The position numbers and the translations under genes were made by a program. Shown piece after piece: positions 1 through 6,134 of a DNA stretch of 15,652 nt (position 1 is its first letter; each line of letters opens with the position of its first letter). Origin of the DNA: JAVBLG01 sp031553655 (lineage in GTDB: Bacteria; Desulfobacterota; Desulfovibrionia; Desulfovibrionales; Desulfovibrionaceae); the NCBI GenBank assembly GCA_031553655.1, contig JAVBLG010000133.1, positions 1-15,652 of the forward strand, written 5' to 3'. Under the pieces are notes generated by a model that did no database searches, had not been told where the DNA came from, and saw only the letters and a program-made list of their open reading frames with translations.

Positions 1-71
1 TTTTTAATAAAGGGCGTAATTGGAGCTAAAATATATGCGTATTTAGACCAAAATGCCCAGAATTAGTCAAC

Positions 72-99
72 TTGCGGCATTTTTTTGAATAAATAAAAT
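72..99 (+). promoter_or_regulatory. Putative sigma-70 promoter for the cargo genes
   Basis: A TTGCGG box at 72-77 and a TAAAAT box at 94-99 are separated by 16 bases, inside a very AT-rich stretch that precedes the first cargo gene. Transcription would start near 106 and leave a leader of about 35 bases. The first 140 bases otherwise hold no gene that I can see. The call rests on consensus similarity alone. Confidence 0.35.
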
Positions 100-140
100 T
101 TGCAACAAAAAAAACGGCTATTTATTCAGTGTTTCCCTAG

Positions 141-467
141 ATGTATAACAATGGGGTGCTCACATATAAACGCGTGCTTGAGTTGCTTGAAAAAGGGGAA
201 GAAGCGGAATGGCTGTCCTATTTCCCGGAATATCGGGAAAAGATAATGCGAACCAAGGATGTTTTGGCCGGTTTTATGGCCGACGTTCATGCTTCATGGG
301 ATAAATATAAAAATATTGAATCCCGCAAGGATTTTGCCATGGCCATCGAGGATGAACGCGCAAAGTCATTGATGTTTTCCATGCGCGACGGAATTGACGC
401 CAAAACGGCTTTTAACAGCCTTACGCCGGACAAGCGGCTTGAGTTGCTCGGATTATGTGGGAAGTGA
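141..467 (+). CDS. Hypothetical 108-aa protein, first gene of the cargo block
   Basis: I do not recognise this protein. It is small, charged and probably mostly helical, with no signal peptide, membrane segment or cysteine cluster. A central stretch reads RKDFAMAIEDERAK, followed by a short FSMRDG segment. The start at 141 is the first ATG but has no clear Shine-Dalgarno sequence, so initiation may be weak or the gene may be a remnant of something longer. Its end overlaps the start of the next gene: the TGA stop at 465-467 lies inside the following open frame, and a GTG at 464 overlaps it as GTGA. Such an overlap usually means translational coupling, so the two products probably act together. 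Confidence 0.55.
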   Translation: MYNNGVLTYKRVLELLEKGEEAEWLSYFPEYREKIMRTKDVLAGFMADVHASWDKYKNIESRKDFAMAIEDERAKSLMFSMRDGIDAKTAFNSLTPDKRLELLGLCGK

Positions 468-1408
468 GCGGAGAAATGCATATTGCCGCTGATATCGTTG
501 ACAGCGAAGACTGGTTCATCGCCAAATCCCTGGGAGACGGCGAGCGGTTTTACAGTTATGAGGAAAAAGCGGACGCGGCGCGAAGGATCGCGGAAAGCAG
601 TTTCACCTGCGAGACATCTTTTGCTCCGGGCATGGCCTTTGTGCCGGTGCCGAGTTCTTCCGGTTCCAATGTCATTCCGATGGTCTTGAGCGCCATTTTG
701 GCGGAACGATATAAGGGAACCGCACTTGAGGCCGGATATTGCCTATCCACGGTGCAGGCAAAATACGCAAATCCTCTTGAGGCCCATTATCTGCCGCGAG
801 AATATGAAATTGCCGTTGTGCCCGCCGCCCCCGTGGTGGTAGTGGAAGATATTATCGTTTCTGGAGCTTCCGCCAAGGGCTTCATTGACGCCCTCATCCG
901 ATCCGGCGCCAGGGTGGCGGGCCTGGCAACCTTGCTTGGCAACGCGGACATTCTTCCGTCCTGGGGAGAACTGGCGAAACTTTGTGATGCTTGCGCCGCT
1001 ATCGGGCTTGAAGACGAAGGGCAAATTCTCGCCCGCATTGTGACGAAAAGATCCGTCCGGCACATACTTAAGGATATACGCGCCTTTCAGGCTTCCCTGG
1101 GTTACCGCCTGGAACAGGGAGGCTATCTTGCCCCGGCTGCTGTGCGATTGTTGCGCGGCATAGACCGGCTTGTACAGGCCAGGAAAAATTCCGAGCGGAT
1201 CCGGACGGCAATTCCGGAGGATATGAAAACCCTCATCACCAATTTGCTGTTTCTGGCAGAAGCTCCTGCTTTTTTTGAAGGCTATGCATCCACTCGCCTT
1301 GCCGAGCTTTGGCTGAAGACGGCCGACGGGCTTGCCCCGGAAGCCTCATTGGAAGAAATCAGGGCCATGCGCCGCCTTATGAGCCGTGGGCGTTTGCACA
1401 GTTTGTAA
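455..1408 (+). CDS. Phosphoribosyltransferase-domain protein (type I PRTase fold)
   Basis: The best landmark is the PRPP-binding loop of type I phosphoribosyltransferases at about residues 125-160: a hydrophobic strand, then Glu131-Asp132, then SGAS at 136-139, then a helix and another strand. An upstream FVPVPSSSG segment (about 62-70) resembles the second strand of ComF-like and orotate-PRTase-like proteins. The last 150 residues or so are predicted helical and match no domain I know. A PRTase would move a ribose-5-phosphate between PRPP and a base or other acceptor, but the substrate cannot be read from the sequence. The start is uncertain among ATG 455, GTG 464 and ATG 476. The last follows GGAG by only two bases. 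The gene overlaps the 108-aa gene and is followed by a hairpin at 1432-1449. Confidence 0.7.
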   Translation: MWEVSGEMHIAADIVDSEDWFIAKSLGDGERFYSYEEKADAARRIAESSFTCETSFAPGMAFVPVPSSSGSNVIPMVLSAILAERYKGTALEAGYCLSTVQAKYANPLEAHYLPREYEIAVVPAAPVVVVEDIIVSGASAKGFIDALIRSGARVAGLATLLGNADILPSWGELAKLCDACAAIGLEDEGQILARIVTKRSVRHILKDIRAFQASLGYRLEQGGYLAPAAVRLLRGIDRLVQARKNSERIRTAIPEDMKTLITNLLFLAEAPAFFEGYASTRLAELWLKTADGLAPEASLEEIRAMRRLMSRGRLHSL

Positions 1409-1431
1409 AGTGATTGGATGCTGATGGCTTC

Positions 1432-1449
1432 GACCGGCCTTTGCCGGTC
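1432..1449 (+). terminator. Short perfect hairpin after the PRTase gene
   Basis: A 7-bp perfect stem (GACCGGC with GCCGGTC) encloses a CTTT loop 24 bases past the PRTase stop. The following bases are TTGT, not a real T-run, so it is at best a weak terminator. It could instead modulate expression between the two cargo gene pairs. Confidence 0.3.
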
Positions 1450-1531
1450 TTGTCGGCAGTCCAACTATACGGTATTCATAGTATGTCACCACGAGCATTG
1501 ACACGCCCTGTAAAAACATGGAGGAACAGTC

Positions 1532-2188
1532 ATGGAGCCTGAAGACGGGTTGCTCCGCGCCGATAAAAAATGGGCATACAACCGGGATTCCTTCCTGCGG
1601 ATTTTTGATGCCATAGCGCGCAGGCTCAGCCAGATAGAATTGCGGCAGTTTCCTGACGCCAAGCTGCGCGCGGGCACGAACAACGCCTATATATGCGGCG
1701 GCATCGCGGCCATGTATTGGGGCGTATCCTCCCGGATGTCCCTGGATCTTGATATGTTCATGTCCCATACTATCCATATACCCCCGGAGGTCGCCGCTTT
1801 TTATGAGGACAAGAACGGAGACAGGGTGGCGGTAATGTTCGACCAGACATTCAGGCCCGAATTCACATTGCTCCACGAGGATTATGACCAACGGGCTCAA
1901 ATATTGGCCGAATCGGAAACCGTCCGGGTATTTGTACTGTCGCCGGAAGATCTGGTCTTGACCAAGCTCTCCAGATATTCCCAACGGGACAGATCCGACA
2001 TTCAGGAACTTATAAGCGCGGACATTGTCTGTGATGCCGATCTTGTTTACAGGCTCGGCATGGAGGCCATCAACACATCGTATATCGGCGATCCGGTCAA
2101 TGTCACATATGCCTTGCGCGAAGCCTGCCAACGGATCGAAATGCGGCATCCGAAACCGAGGGGCGCCCCCGCCGAATGGGAACGATAA
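1532..2188 (+). CDS. Minimal nucleotidyltransferase, DUF6036-like
   Basis: The protein has the nucleotidyltransferase signature: a Gly-Gly pair (residues 56-57, in CGGIAAMYWG) followed at the expected distance by DLD (Asp72, Asp74), the metal-binding carboxylates. A later LSPEDLVLTKLSRY segment and RDRSDIQELI match the Lys/Asp helix typical of DUF6036 and AbiEii-type proteins. At 218 aa it is a single-domain enzyme. Family members transfer nucleotides to proteins, RNA or small molecules and often occur in toxin-antitoxin or defence pairs. The target here is unknown. A strong Shine-Dalgarno sequence (GGAGGA at 1520-1525, six bases from the ATG) supports the start. Its TAA stop overlaps the ATG of the next gene by one base (TAATG), so the two are translationally coupled. 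Confidence 0.7.
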   Translation: MEPEDGLLRADKKWAYNRDSFLRIFDAIARRLSQIELRQFPDAKLRAGTNNAYICGGIAAMYWGVSSRMSLDLDMFMSHTIHIPPEVAAFYEDKNGDRVAVMFDQTFRPEFTLLHEDYDQRAQILAESETVRVFVLSPEDLVLTKLSRYSQRDRSDIQELISADIVCDADLVYRLGMEAINTSYIGDPVNVTYALREACQRIEMRHPKPRGAPAEWER

Positions 2189-2709
2189 TGAAACTGCTCA
2201 CAACCATCCATATGGCCCGCGTCATGGAATGCTGGCAAGCGGAAGCCCGGACCGTTTTCGAATCCGCCTGCGAACGCAGGCTGGATCTCGACGCGCGCGG
2301 AACGTTCTCCGTTTATGCGGCCATAATCAAAACTGTGGCCGACAAGGGCTGGATGCCCGATCTCTCCAGGCTTTCAGGGCCCGCGTTCCAGAGGGGGATG
2401 TATCTGGCCTGGTTGGGGCATTCGCATGCCATTTATGATGATATCCGTTCGGACTTGTATACTTCCCTGAAAGCTCTCAACCTGCCGAAAGGCAACCGGC
2501 CGGTCTATATGATGCCGTCATGCGAAGAGCGTGAAGACGCGAAGGATGACGAACTCGGCCTGAACAGGCGGGCGAACGTGGCCGACGGCCTTTCCCTGGT
2601 GGAATTACATCATATGGTCACGGATTATCCTTTTGACTTCGAGAAGAACGAATACCTCGTTTTCCCCGCTCAATATGGGTATCCGGATCTCACATTTTTC
2701 CAAAAGTAG
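2188..2709 (+). CDS. Hypothetical 173-aa protein, partner of the nucleotidyltransferase
   Basis: I do not recognise the family. The protein is soluble, with a helical first half and a more polar second half ending in YPDLTFFQK. It has no obvious catalytic motif. A spaced RGMYLAWLGH segment was checked against the HEPN RNase motif (R-x4-6-H) and does not fit, since the spacing is eight. I chose the ATG at 2188 because it overlaps the preceding stop (TAATG) and is preceded by GGGA at a good distance. An ATG at 2176 in the same frame lies inside the previous gene. The coupling suggests a partner, antitoxin or substrate of the nucleotidyltransferase. Its end overlaps the minus-strand mobilization operon by 20 bases, tail to tail. 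Confidence 0.6.
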   Translation: MKLLTTIHMARVMECWQAEARTVFESACERRLDLDARGTFSVYAAIIKTVADKGWMPDLSRLSGPAFQRGMYLAWLGHSHAIYDDIRSDLYTSLKALNLPKGNRPVYMMPSCEEREDAKDDELGLNRRANVADGLSLVELHHMVTDYPFDFEKNEYLVFPAQYGYPDLTFFQK

Positions 2710-3163
2710 TAACGGAAGAAGAAAGACCCGGAAGCAAATCTTGAGGCTCGGCGCTTTGTTCACTGCCGCTCAAGGTTTTTTGCTCCTCCATGAACAGGGC
2801 AAGTTCCCGATGCAAGAACGGGCTGCTCAAGCATTGTTCAAGCATGGCGCGCCAATTGTCGCCGCCGGTTCCGGCCTGCCGGCGCAGTTCAATAAAAGCG
2901 GCATGGGCGGTGCGTGTTTCTTGCCGGTACATCGCCCGCAGGAGCGGATTTTTCCCGAACATGCGCCTTGCTTTCTCCCAGCGCCGCAAATCTCCGCCCG
3001 CCCAGCGGATCATGCCGTAAAAATACTCCAACGCCTTGTCCCGCCGGATTGCCCCATGAATGGCCGACATAATTTTGCCGTCATGAACGGCAATGGCTTT
3101 GGCTGAAACTCGTTCCGCCGGCCCGGAAAGCGTGGCCAGCGGAGGAGTATGCAGCGCCGACAA
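2690..3163 (-). CDS. Mobilization-operon protein, downstream frame (possibly the C-terminal part of a frameshifted gene)
   Basis: The frame reads like a real protein from about the segment KAIAVHDGKIM onward, with amphipathic helices such as DKALEYFYGMIRWAG and NWRAMLEQCLSSPFLHREL. The only starts are a TTG at 3163 or an ATG at 3070, and neither has a good ribosome-binding site. The 80-aa frame just upstream has an excellent ribosome-binding site but a poor-looking C-terminus. Moving from that frame into this one needs a +1 shift near 3170 and would give one protein of about 209 aa. I therefore suspect a single mobB-like accessory gene broken by a frameshift, or a programmed shift. In ColE1, mobB overlaps mobA in a similar place. 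The function is not shown by the sequence. Confidence 0.5.
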   Translation of the reverse strand: MSALHTPPLATLSGPAERVSAKAIAVHDGKIMSAIHGAIRRDKALEYFYGMIRWAGGDLRRWEKARRMFGKNPLLRAMYRQETRTAHAAFIELRRQAGTGGDNWRAMLEQCLSSPFLHRELALFMEEQKTLSGSEQSAEPQDLLPGLSSSVTTFGKM

Positions 3164-4233
3164 ACCGGAACATGAATATCTCTCGATATTCCCGCACCCG
3201 GCGCTGATATTCCGTTTCCGGGATGAGTTTTCCGTTCTTCAGCCGGTAGTGTTTCCCGACTATGGATTCCGGCTGTTCGGTATCCGTCTGTGATCGTTTC
3301 GATATTTCTTCCGTCATGGTCATTCTCCTTCAGTCGGTAGCGGTTTTGGTTATAAGCGGCAGTTTTTTCTATGGCTTTCCGTAGCGCGGCATCCGCCTCC
3401 GCCGCTTTTACGGAATCCGGTGTTTTGACCGGGTTCCTCTCCCGTTTTACGGCAGCGATCTGCTCTTTAATCCAGGTCGGGCCGTGGAAACTTTCATGAT
3501 ATAGCGTGCCCTTCAGGCGGGTGCGCTTGCCGCTTTTCGGTTCCAGCGCCGTGAGATACTCCTTGCCCTGTCGGGGAAGCTCGTAACCGAGAGATGTCAA
3601 CTCCCGCACAATGTCCGCACGATTTTGGAGTTTCCCGTCCAGAGCCATATTGGCGAGATGATCCGTTATTTTCGCGCCATCCGCCGGTGGAACGTCCTTC
3701 CCCTTGCGTTTGGCGTCGGCCTGAATCAGGGCATTGACGCCGGGCTGCCATGCCCGCGCGCGTAAAGGATCATCGGGTCGTGCCCAACCATATTTAAAGT
3801 TGAATTTATCCCGCATATGATCGAATTTCTTCTCCCAGCCCGGCGGAAAGGCATTGAAGGATTTCCCGCTGTGCACCTCCTGGCGGGGCAAGATAAAATG
3901 CAGATCCTTGCGCCCATCTTCCTCATGCAGCACGCAGAAGATGGAGCGTGAACTCATGGGAAGCCCGGCAAAGGCCAGTTCTTCAAATTCTTCCATAAGT
4001 TCGGCAATCTGGTCGTCGGTCGGGTCGTCTTCCTTCGCAAATGACAGCGCCCCGGAAGAATATTTCCATTGAAACGGCACAACGTCGATCTGGCGGCGCA
4101 TCATGGCCGGATCTCCTTTGAGAATACGCGGGGCCGTGTTTCGTAATCCGCGCCCAAAGGGATTGGGCGATACGTCATACTCCACAGGGCCGAAACCGCC
4201 GCCGGTTCCGTACGGGAAAACCTTCATCATCAT
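3010..4233 (-). CDS. mobA: MobA relaxase, ColE1/MOB-HEN type
   Basis: This is the relaxase that nicks the transfer origin and carries the strand through a phosphotyrosine link. The N-terminus aligns closely with ColE1 MobA as I remember it: a GGGFGPVEY segment places the catalytic tyrosine at residue 19, and KYSSGALSFAKED and HEEDGRKDLHFILPRQEV follow in order. The metal or catalytic triad, His-Glu-Asn in ColE1 (7 and 2 residues apart), is here His103, Asp110 and His112 with the same spacing. The gene starts at the first of three ATGs, overlapping the mobC stop as ATGA. The first 305 residues or so look coding. The last 100 are Arg/Pro-rich and look like a shadow of the overlapping downstream gene, so the true C-terminus may have been displaced by a frameshift near 3330. 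Confidence 0.85.
   Translation of the reverse strand: MMMKVFPYGTGGGFGPVEYDVSPNPFGRGLRNTAPRILKGDPAMMRRQIDVVPFQWKYSSGALSFAKEDDPTDDQIAELMEEFEELAFAGLPMSSRSIFCVLHEEDGRKDLHFILPRQEVHSGKSFNAFPPGWEKKFDHMRDKFNFKYGWARPDDPLRARAWQPGVNALIQADAKRKGKDVPPADGAKITDHLANMALDGKLQNRADIVRELTSLGYELPRQGKEYLTALEPKSGKRTRLKGTLYHESFHGPTWIKEQIAAVKRERNPVKTPDSVKAAEADAALRKAIEKTAAYNQNRYRLKENDHDGRNIETITDGYRTAGIHSRETLPAEERKTHPGNGISAPGAGISRDIHVPVCRRCILLRWPRFPGRRNEFQPKPLPFMTAKLCRPFMGQSGGTRRWSIFTA
3081..3323 (-). CDS. Small protein overlapping the 3' part of mobA (mobB-like position)
   Basis: The frame starts inside the mobA reading frame. The likely start is the second ATG (3317), which sits seven bases after a perfect AAGGAG. The ATG at 3323 is too close. 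The first 48 residues look coding, including a GKHYRLKNGKLIPETEYQRR stretch. After that the residues become Ser/Ala/Gly-rich and look like a wrong frame. A +1 shift near 3170 would continue into the frame ending at 2690. In ColE1-type plasmids, mobB and mobD lie inside mobA in other frames, so nested translation here fits the family. No catalytic motif is visible. Confidence 0.5.
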   Translation of the reverse strand: MTMTEEISKRSQTDTEQPESIVGKHYRLKNGKLIPETEYQRRVREYREIFMFRFVGAAYSSAGHAFRAGGTSFSQSHCRS

Positions 4234-4641
4234 GGCCGGCTACCCCCATCGCCTTGGGCTAGCAGCCGTTCCAGCGCCATCCTCACCTGTGCTATTCCCT
4301 CTTCCACCGGCCCGGTTTCCTGTTTCTCCTTATGTGCGTTGCACCAGAAAGCAATTTGATTCAAATTGTTGCCGATGGCTGCCACCTGCCGGATCAGCGA
4401 CGGGTCGGATCTCCGGGCGGGTAAATTCGGGTAATTTGAGGTAAAATCGGGTAATTCCGGGTAATTCCGGGTAATTTTTACCTGAAGCAGGTAATTTCAG
4501 GTCATTTCGGTACAGGTGCATCCGAATATACCGCGCAAGCGAAACTCCACATTCCTCCGCCGCACGCCGCCAGGCCGCCAATTCCTCTGGGGAGCAGCGC
4601 AGCTCGAATCGTGTGGTTTGTGAACGCTGGCGCTTCGCCAT
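4230..4641 (-). pseudogene. mobC: mobC, relaxosome accessory protein, split by a frameshift in a decamer repeat
   Basis: MobC proteins are small DNA-binding proteins that help the relaxase open oriT. The N-terminal half starts at ATG 4641, preceded by AAAGG. It reads FELRCSPEELAAWRRAAEE and then SLARYIRMHL, the ribbon-helix-helix-like MobC start. The conserved C-terminal block (DPSLIRQVAAIGNNLNQIAF) is in the +1 frame and runs to a TGA at 4230-4232 that overlaps the mobA start. As sequenced, the N-terminal frame runs on to a stop at 4330 with a nonsense tail. The shift lies within the 10-bp repeat tract at 4421-4510. Removing one 10-bp unit gives a continuous 133-aa protein. It may be an OFF state of a switch, not a dead gene. 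Confidence 0.8.
4421..4510. repeat. Tandem 10-bp repeat tract inside mobC
   Basis: Read on the plus strand in exact 10-base steps from 4421, eight of nine units follow the pattern GTAATTnCGG with small changes. Examples are GTAAATTCGG, GTAATTTGAG and GTAAAATCGG. The unit at 4481-4490 diverges. The units at 4441-4450, 4451-4460 and 4461-4470 are the closest, and two adjacent ones (4451-4470) are identical. Because 10 is not a multiple of 3, each gain or loss of a unit shifts the mobC frame. Three units encode ten residues, so a restored protein has a near-repeat of the type NYPELPDFTS and NYPNLPARRS. The AATT cores also recur at one helical turn. Confidence 0.9.
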
Positions 4642-4670
4642 AGCTATGCCTTTCTTCTTTGTATTGCCGG

Positions 4671-4770
4671 GTTCGAAGGGGCGGCAGCCCCTCGCCAGCC
4701 TCCCACGCAGGACGGACATGCAGCGAAGCAAATGTACGTACGAGGGGTAGGCTGGCTTATGGCAAGACAT
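4671..4770 (+). other. oriT: Predicted transfer origin (oriT), ColE1/MOB-HEN type
   Basis: The octamer CTGGCTTA at 4752-4759 equals the nic core of ColE1/pMB1 as I recall it (CTGG|CTTA), so the nick would fall between 4755 and 4756 on the plus strand. It lies upstream of mobC-mobA, where ColE1-like elements carry oriT. Strand transfer would lead rightwards, so the mob genes would enter last. Nearby structure includes a perfect inverted repeat, GCCAGCCT (4694-4701) with AGGCTGGC (4749-4756), that reaches nic. A hairpin, AGGGGC-GGCA-GCCCCT (4677-4692), and a GTACGTAC palindrome (4734-4741) also lie here. The exact limits of oriT are a guess. Confidence 0.65.
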
Positions 4771-4788
4771 TACAGCATGGGCACGAGA

Positions 4789-4858
4789 AGAGGCTGCTGC
4801 GCTTTCGTTCTGTTTGGAAAGATAGATGACGGCAGAGGGCTGCTGCTCTTTTGTTCTG
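4789..4858. repeat. Imperfect direct repeat pair beside oriT
   Basis: Two copies of a block beginning AGAGGCTGCTGC (4789-4812 and 4834-4858) recur at about 45-bp spacing. They share the TGCTGC-n-CTTT-n-GTTCTG pattern with a few substitutions and one extra G. They lie on the leading side of nic, in the gap between oriT and the unknown zinc-finger gene. They could be relaxosome or regulator binding sites. No function is visible. Confidence 0.55.
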
Positions 4859-4887
4859 GCGGGATGATGTAAGGGGGTAGGGGGGAA

Positions 4888-6042
4888 TCAGGCTTTTTTT
4901 CTGGAGCGCGCACCACCGCGCTTCACATTGGCAAAGAGGCGGTCGTATAAGCCGAGGAAAATTTCCGCGTGGCACATTTCCCGGCGGAAGAGGGCAAGGT
5001 TGTTAATGAAGACATGATGCAAGGCTTCCCAGCGAATACGAATATCAGCCGGTGTTTCTGCGGGAATCGGGTCAAGGGCGTTGGCTATTGCCGTTGGAGA
5101 AAAGTCCATGCCTGCCTTCTCGACAAAGGCGCGGACATTGGGGAAATACCTTTCCAACAGGCCATGATGATACTCCATGGGCTCAGTGATGGATTGCGCC
5201 AGCGCCACAATATCATCCCGAAAGAGCAAAACCCAGTTGCCCGGAAGATTGTGATGATAGGCGACCCACTGTTCTCGGCTCCGTCTGTACAGTCTGTTGA
5301 CGAAACCATCCATGGTTTGTGCATAGTTGGCTGCGGCGAGCAACTTCAAGGCCCGTTTGTATTCCAGTGTATTCCACTGATGGCGTTGGCAATAAAGGTG
5401 ATTATGCCCTGTCGCATATGCAAGCGGAACGAAACGCCAGCACAGCTCACACTTGCCGAAAATATCACATTCCTCTTCAGGGACGTTTTTCCGCTTCATG
5501 ATGTGCATAAGCACGGATTCCACAGATTCCGGGGTCGGTTGCGGCGGTGTTTGCCATGTATGCTCCTGAACGAAGCGCGCCACCTGGACGAGGCCATGCC
5601 AACGTCCATACGCGGTGGTTATTGCGTTAATATCGACCCTGGAGGTCAGACCGGCAGATAGCAGCCACTTCTCCAGCCAAAATTTCAGGGTCGCTGCCTG
5701 CAGGTGGCCGATGGCGCGCCACAGGACAAAAGCGTCCGTATTTTGAAAATGTTCTGCCGCCGCGTACTCATCCTCAGAACGACTCCAGCACAGCGAAATG
5801 ATGTCCTCTATTTTGTCGATATAATGAGACTCGCGTTTTTCCGTTTGAGCCGCATCCACTCTTTCCAGGGCGAAAGCCAAAGAAGCCCATTGCGATTCGG
5901 CCTCAGAAGAAAAGACGTCGTGAAAGAGTTCCAGCAAAGACTCCGCTTCCGAAGCTCGAAACGCCTCCTCCACAGCTTCAGCCGCTCCGGTGGCGTTCAG
6001 CGTCTTTACTCTATTGAGCAACCTGTCATCCAGCATTCTCAT
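4888..6042 (-). CDS. Unknown 384-aa protein with a Cys/His zinc-finger-like motif
   Basis: I do not recognise this protein. It is soluble, largely helical and rich in Trp, Glu and Ala. In the middle it carries a probable zinc site: Cys192, then Cys198-x2-Cys201, then His213-x-His215, then Cys218-x2-His221. It ends in a basic tail (KRGGARSRKKA) that could contact DNA or RNA. A GAGGA ribosome-binding site six bases before ATG 6042 supports the start. It is transcribed away from the excisionase-like gene and sits directly on the leading side of oriT, where early-transferred genes lie. A replication initiator, a regulator or an early-expressed protective protein are all possible, and none is demonstrated. 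Confidence 0.65.
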   Translation of the reverse strand: MRMLDDRLLNRVKTLNATGAAEAVEEAFRASEAESLLELFHDVFSSEAESQWASLAFALERVDAAQTEKRESHYIDKIEDIISLCWSRSEDEYAAAEHFQNTDAFVLWRAIGHLQAATLKFWLEKWLLSAGLTSRVDINAITTAYGRWHGLVQVARFVQEHTWQTPPQPTPESVESVLMHIMKRKNVPEEECDIFGKCELCWRFVPLAYATGHNHLYCQRHQWNTLEYKRALKLLAAANYAQTMDGFVNRLYRRSREQWVAYHHNLPGNWVLLFRDDIVALAQSITEPMEYHHGLLERYFPNVRAFVEKAGMDFSPTAIANALDPIPAETPADIRIRWEALHHVFINNLALFRREMCHAEIFLGLYDRLFANVKRGGARSRKKA

Positions 6043-6094
6043 GGCAATTCCTCAAACGGAACAAAAGGTCAGCACGGAGAAACAAAATTTTCGG

Positions 6095-6113
6095 GGTATG
6101 CAGGCGTAATACC
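6095..6113. promoter_or_regulatory. Small inverted repeat in the divergent intergenic region
   Basis: GGTAT (6095-6099) and ATACC (6109-6113) form a 5-bp inverted repeat with a 9-base gap. It lies between the divergent start of the unknown 384-aa gene and the excisionase-like gene. The position suits an operator, but the arms are short and could be chance. Confidence 0.2.
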
Positions 6114-6134
6114 GCAATATTATGAAGGTGCGCC

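Noticed and set aside
1..140. Left attachment site of the element
   Set aside because: The region is AT-rich and looks different from the rest, but I find no copy of the tRNA-Glu 3' end there or elsewhere left of the integrase.
1346..2149. Long minus-strand open frame opposite the nucleotidyltransferase
   Set aside because: It is antisense to a gene with a strong ribosome-binding site and catalytic motifs. The protein is unremarkable and has no family features.
2188..2709. HEPN RNase motif in the nucleotidyltransferase partner (MNT/HEPN toxin pair)
   Set aside because: The only Arg...His pair has eight residues between, not the 4-6 of HEPN, so the assignment is not supported.
4421..4510. 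The 10-bp repeats as replication-origin iterons
   Set aside because: Iterons are usually about 17-22 bp and sit by a rep gene. Here the repeats lie inside mobC, keep coding sense, and no replication initiator is recognised nearby.
4642..4770. N-terminal extension of mobC to 4770
   Set aside because: The extension would run through the oriT hairpins and nic and has no MobC-like residues. ATG 4641 has a ribosome-binding site and starts the conserved part.
4969..5661. Plus-strand open frame opposite the zinc-finger gene
   Set aside because: It is a shadow frame. The minus-strand gene has a good ribosome-binding site and a coherent Cys/His motif.
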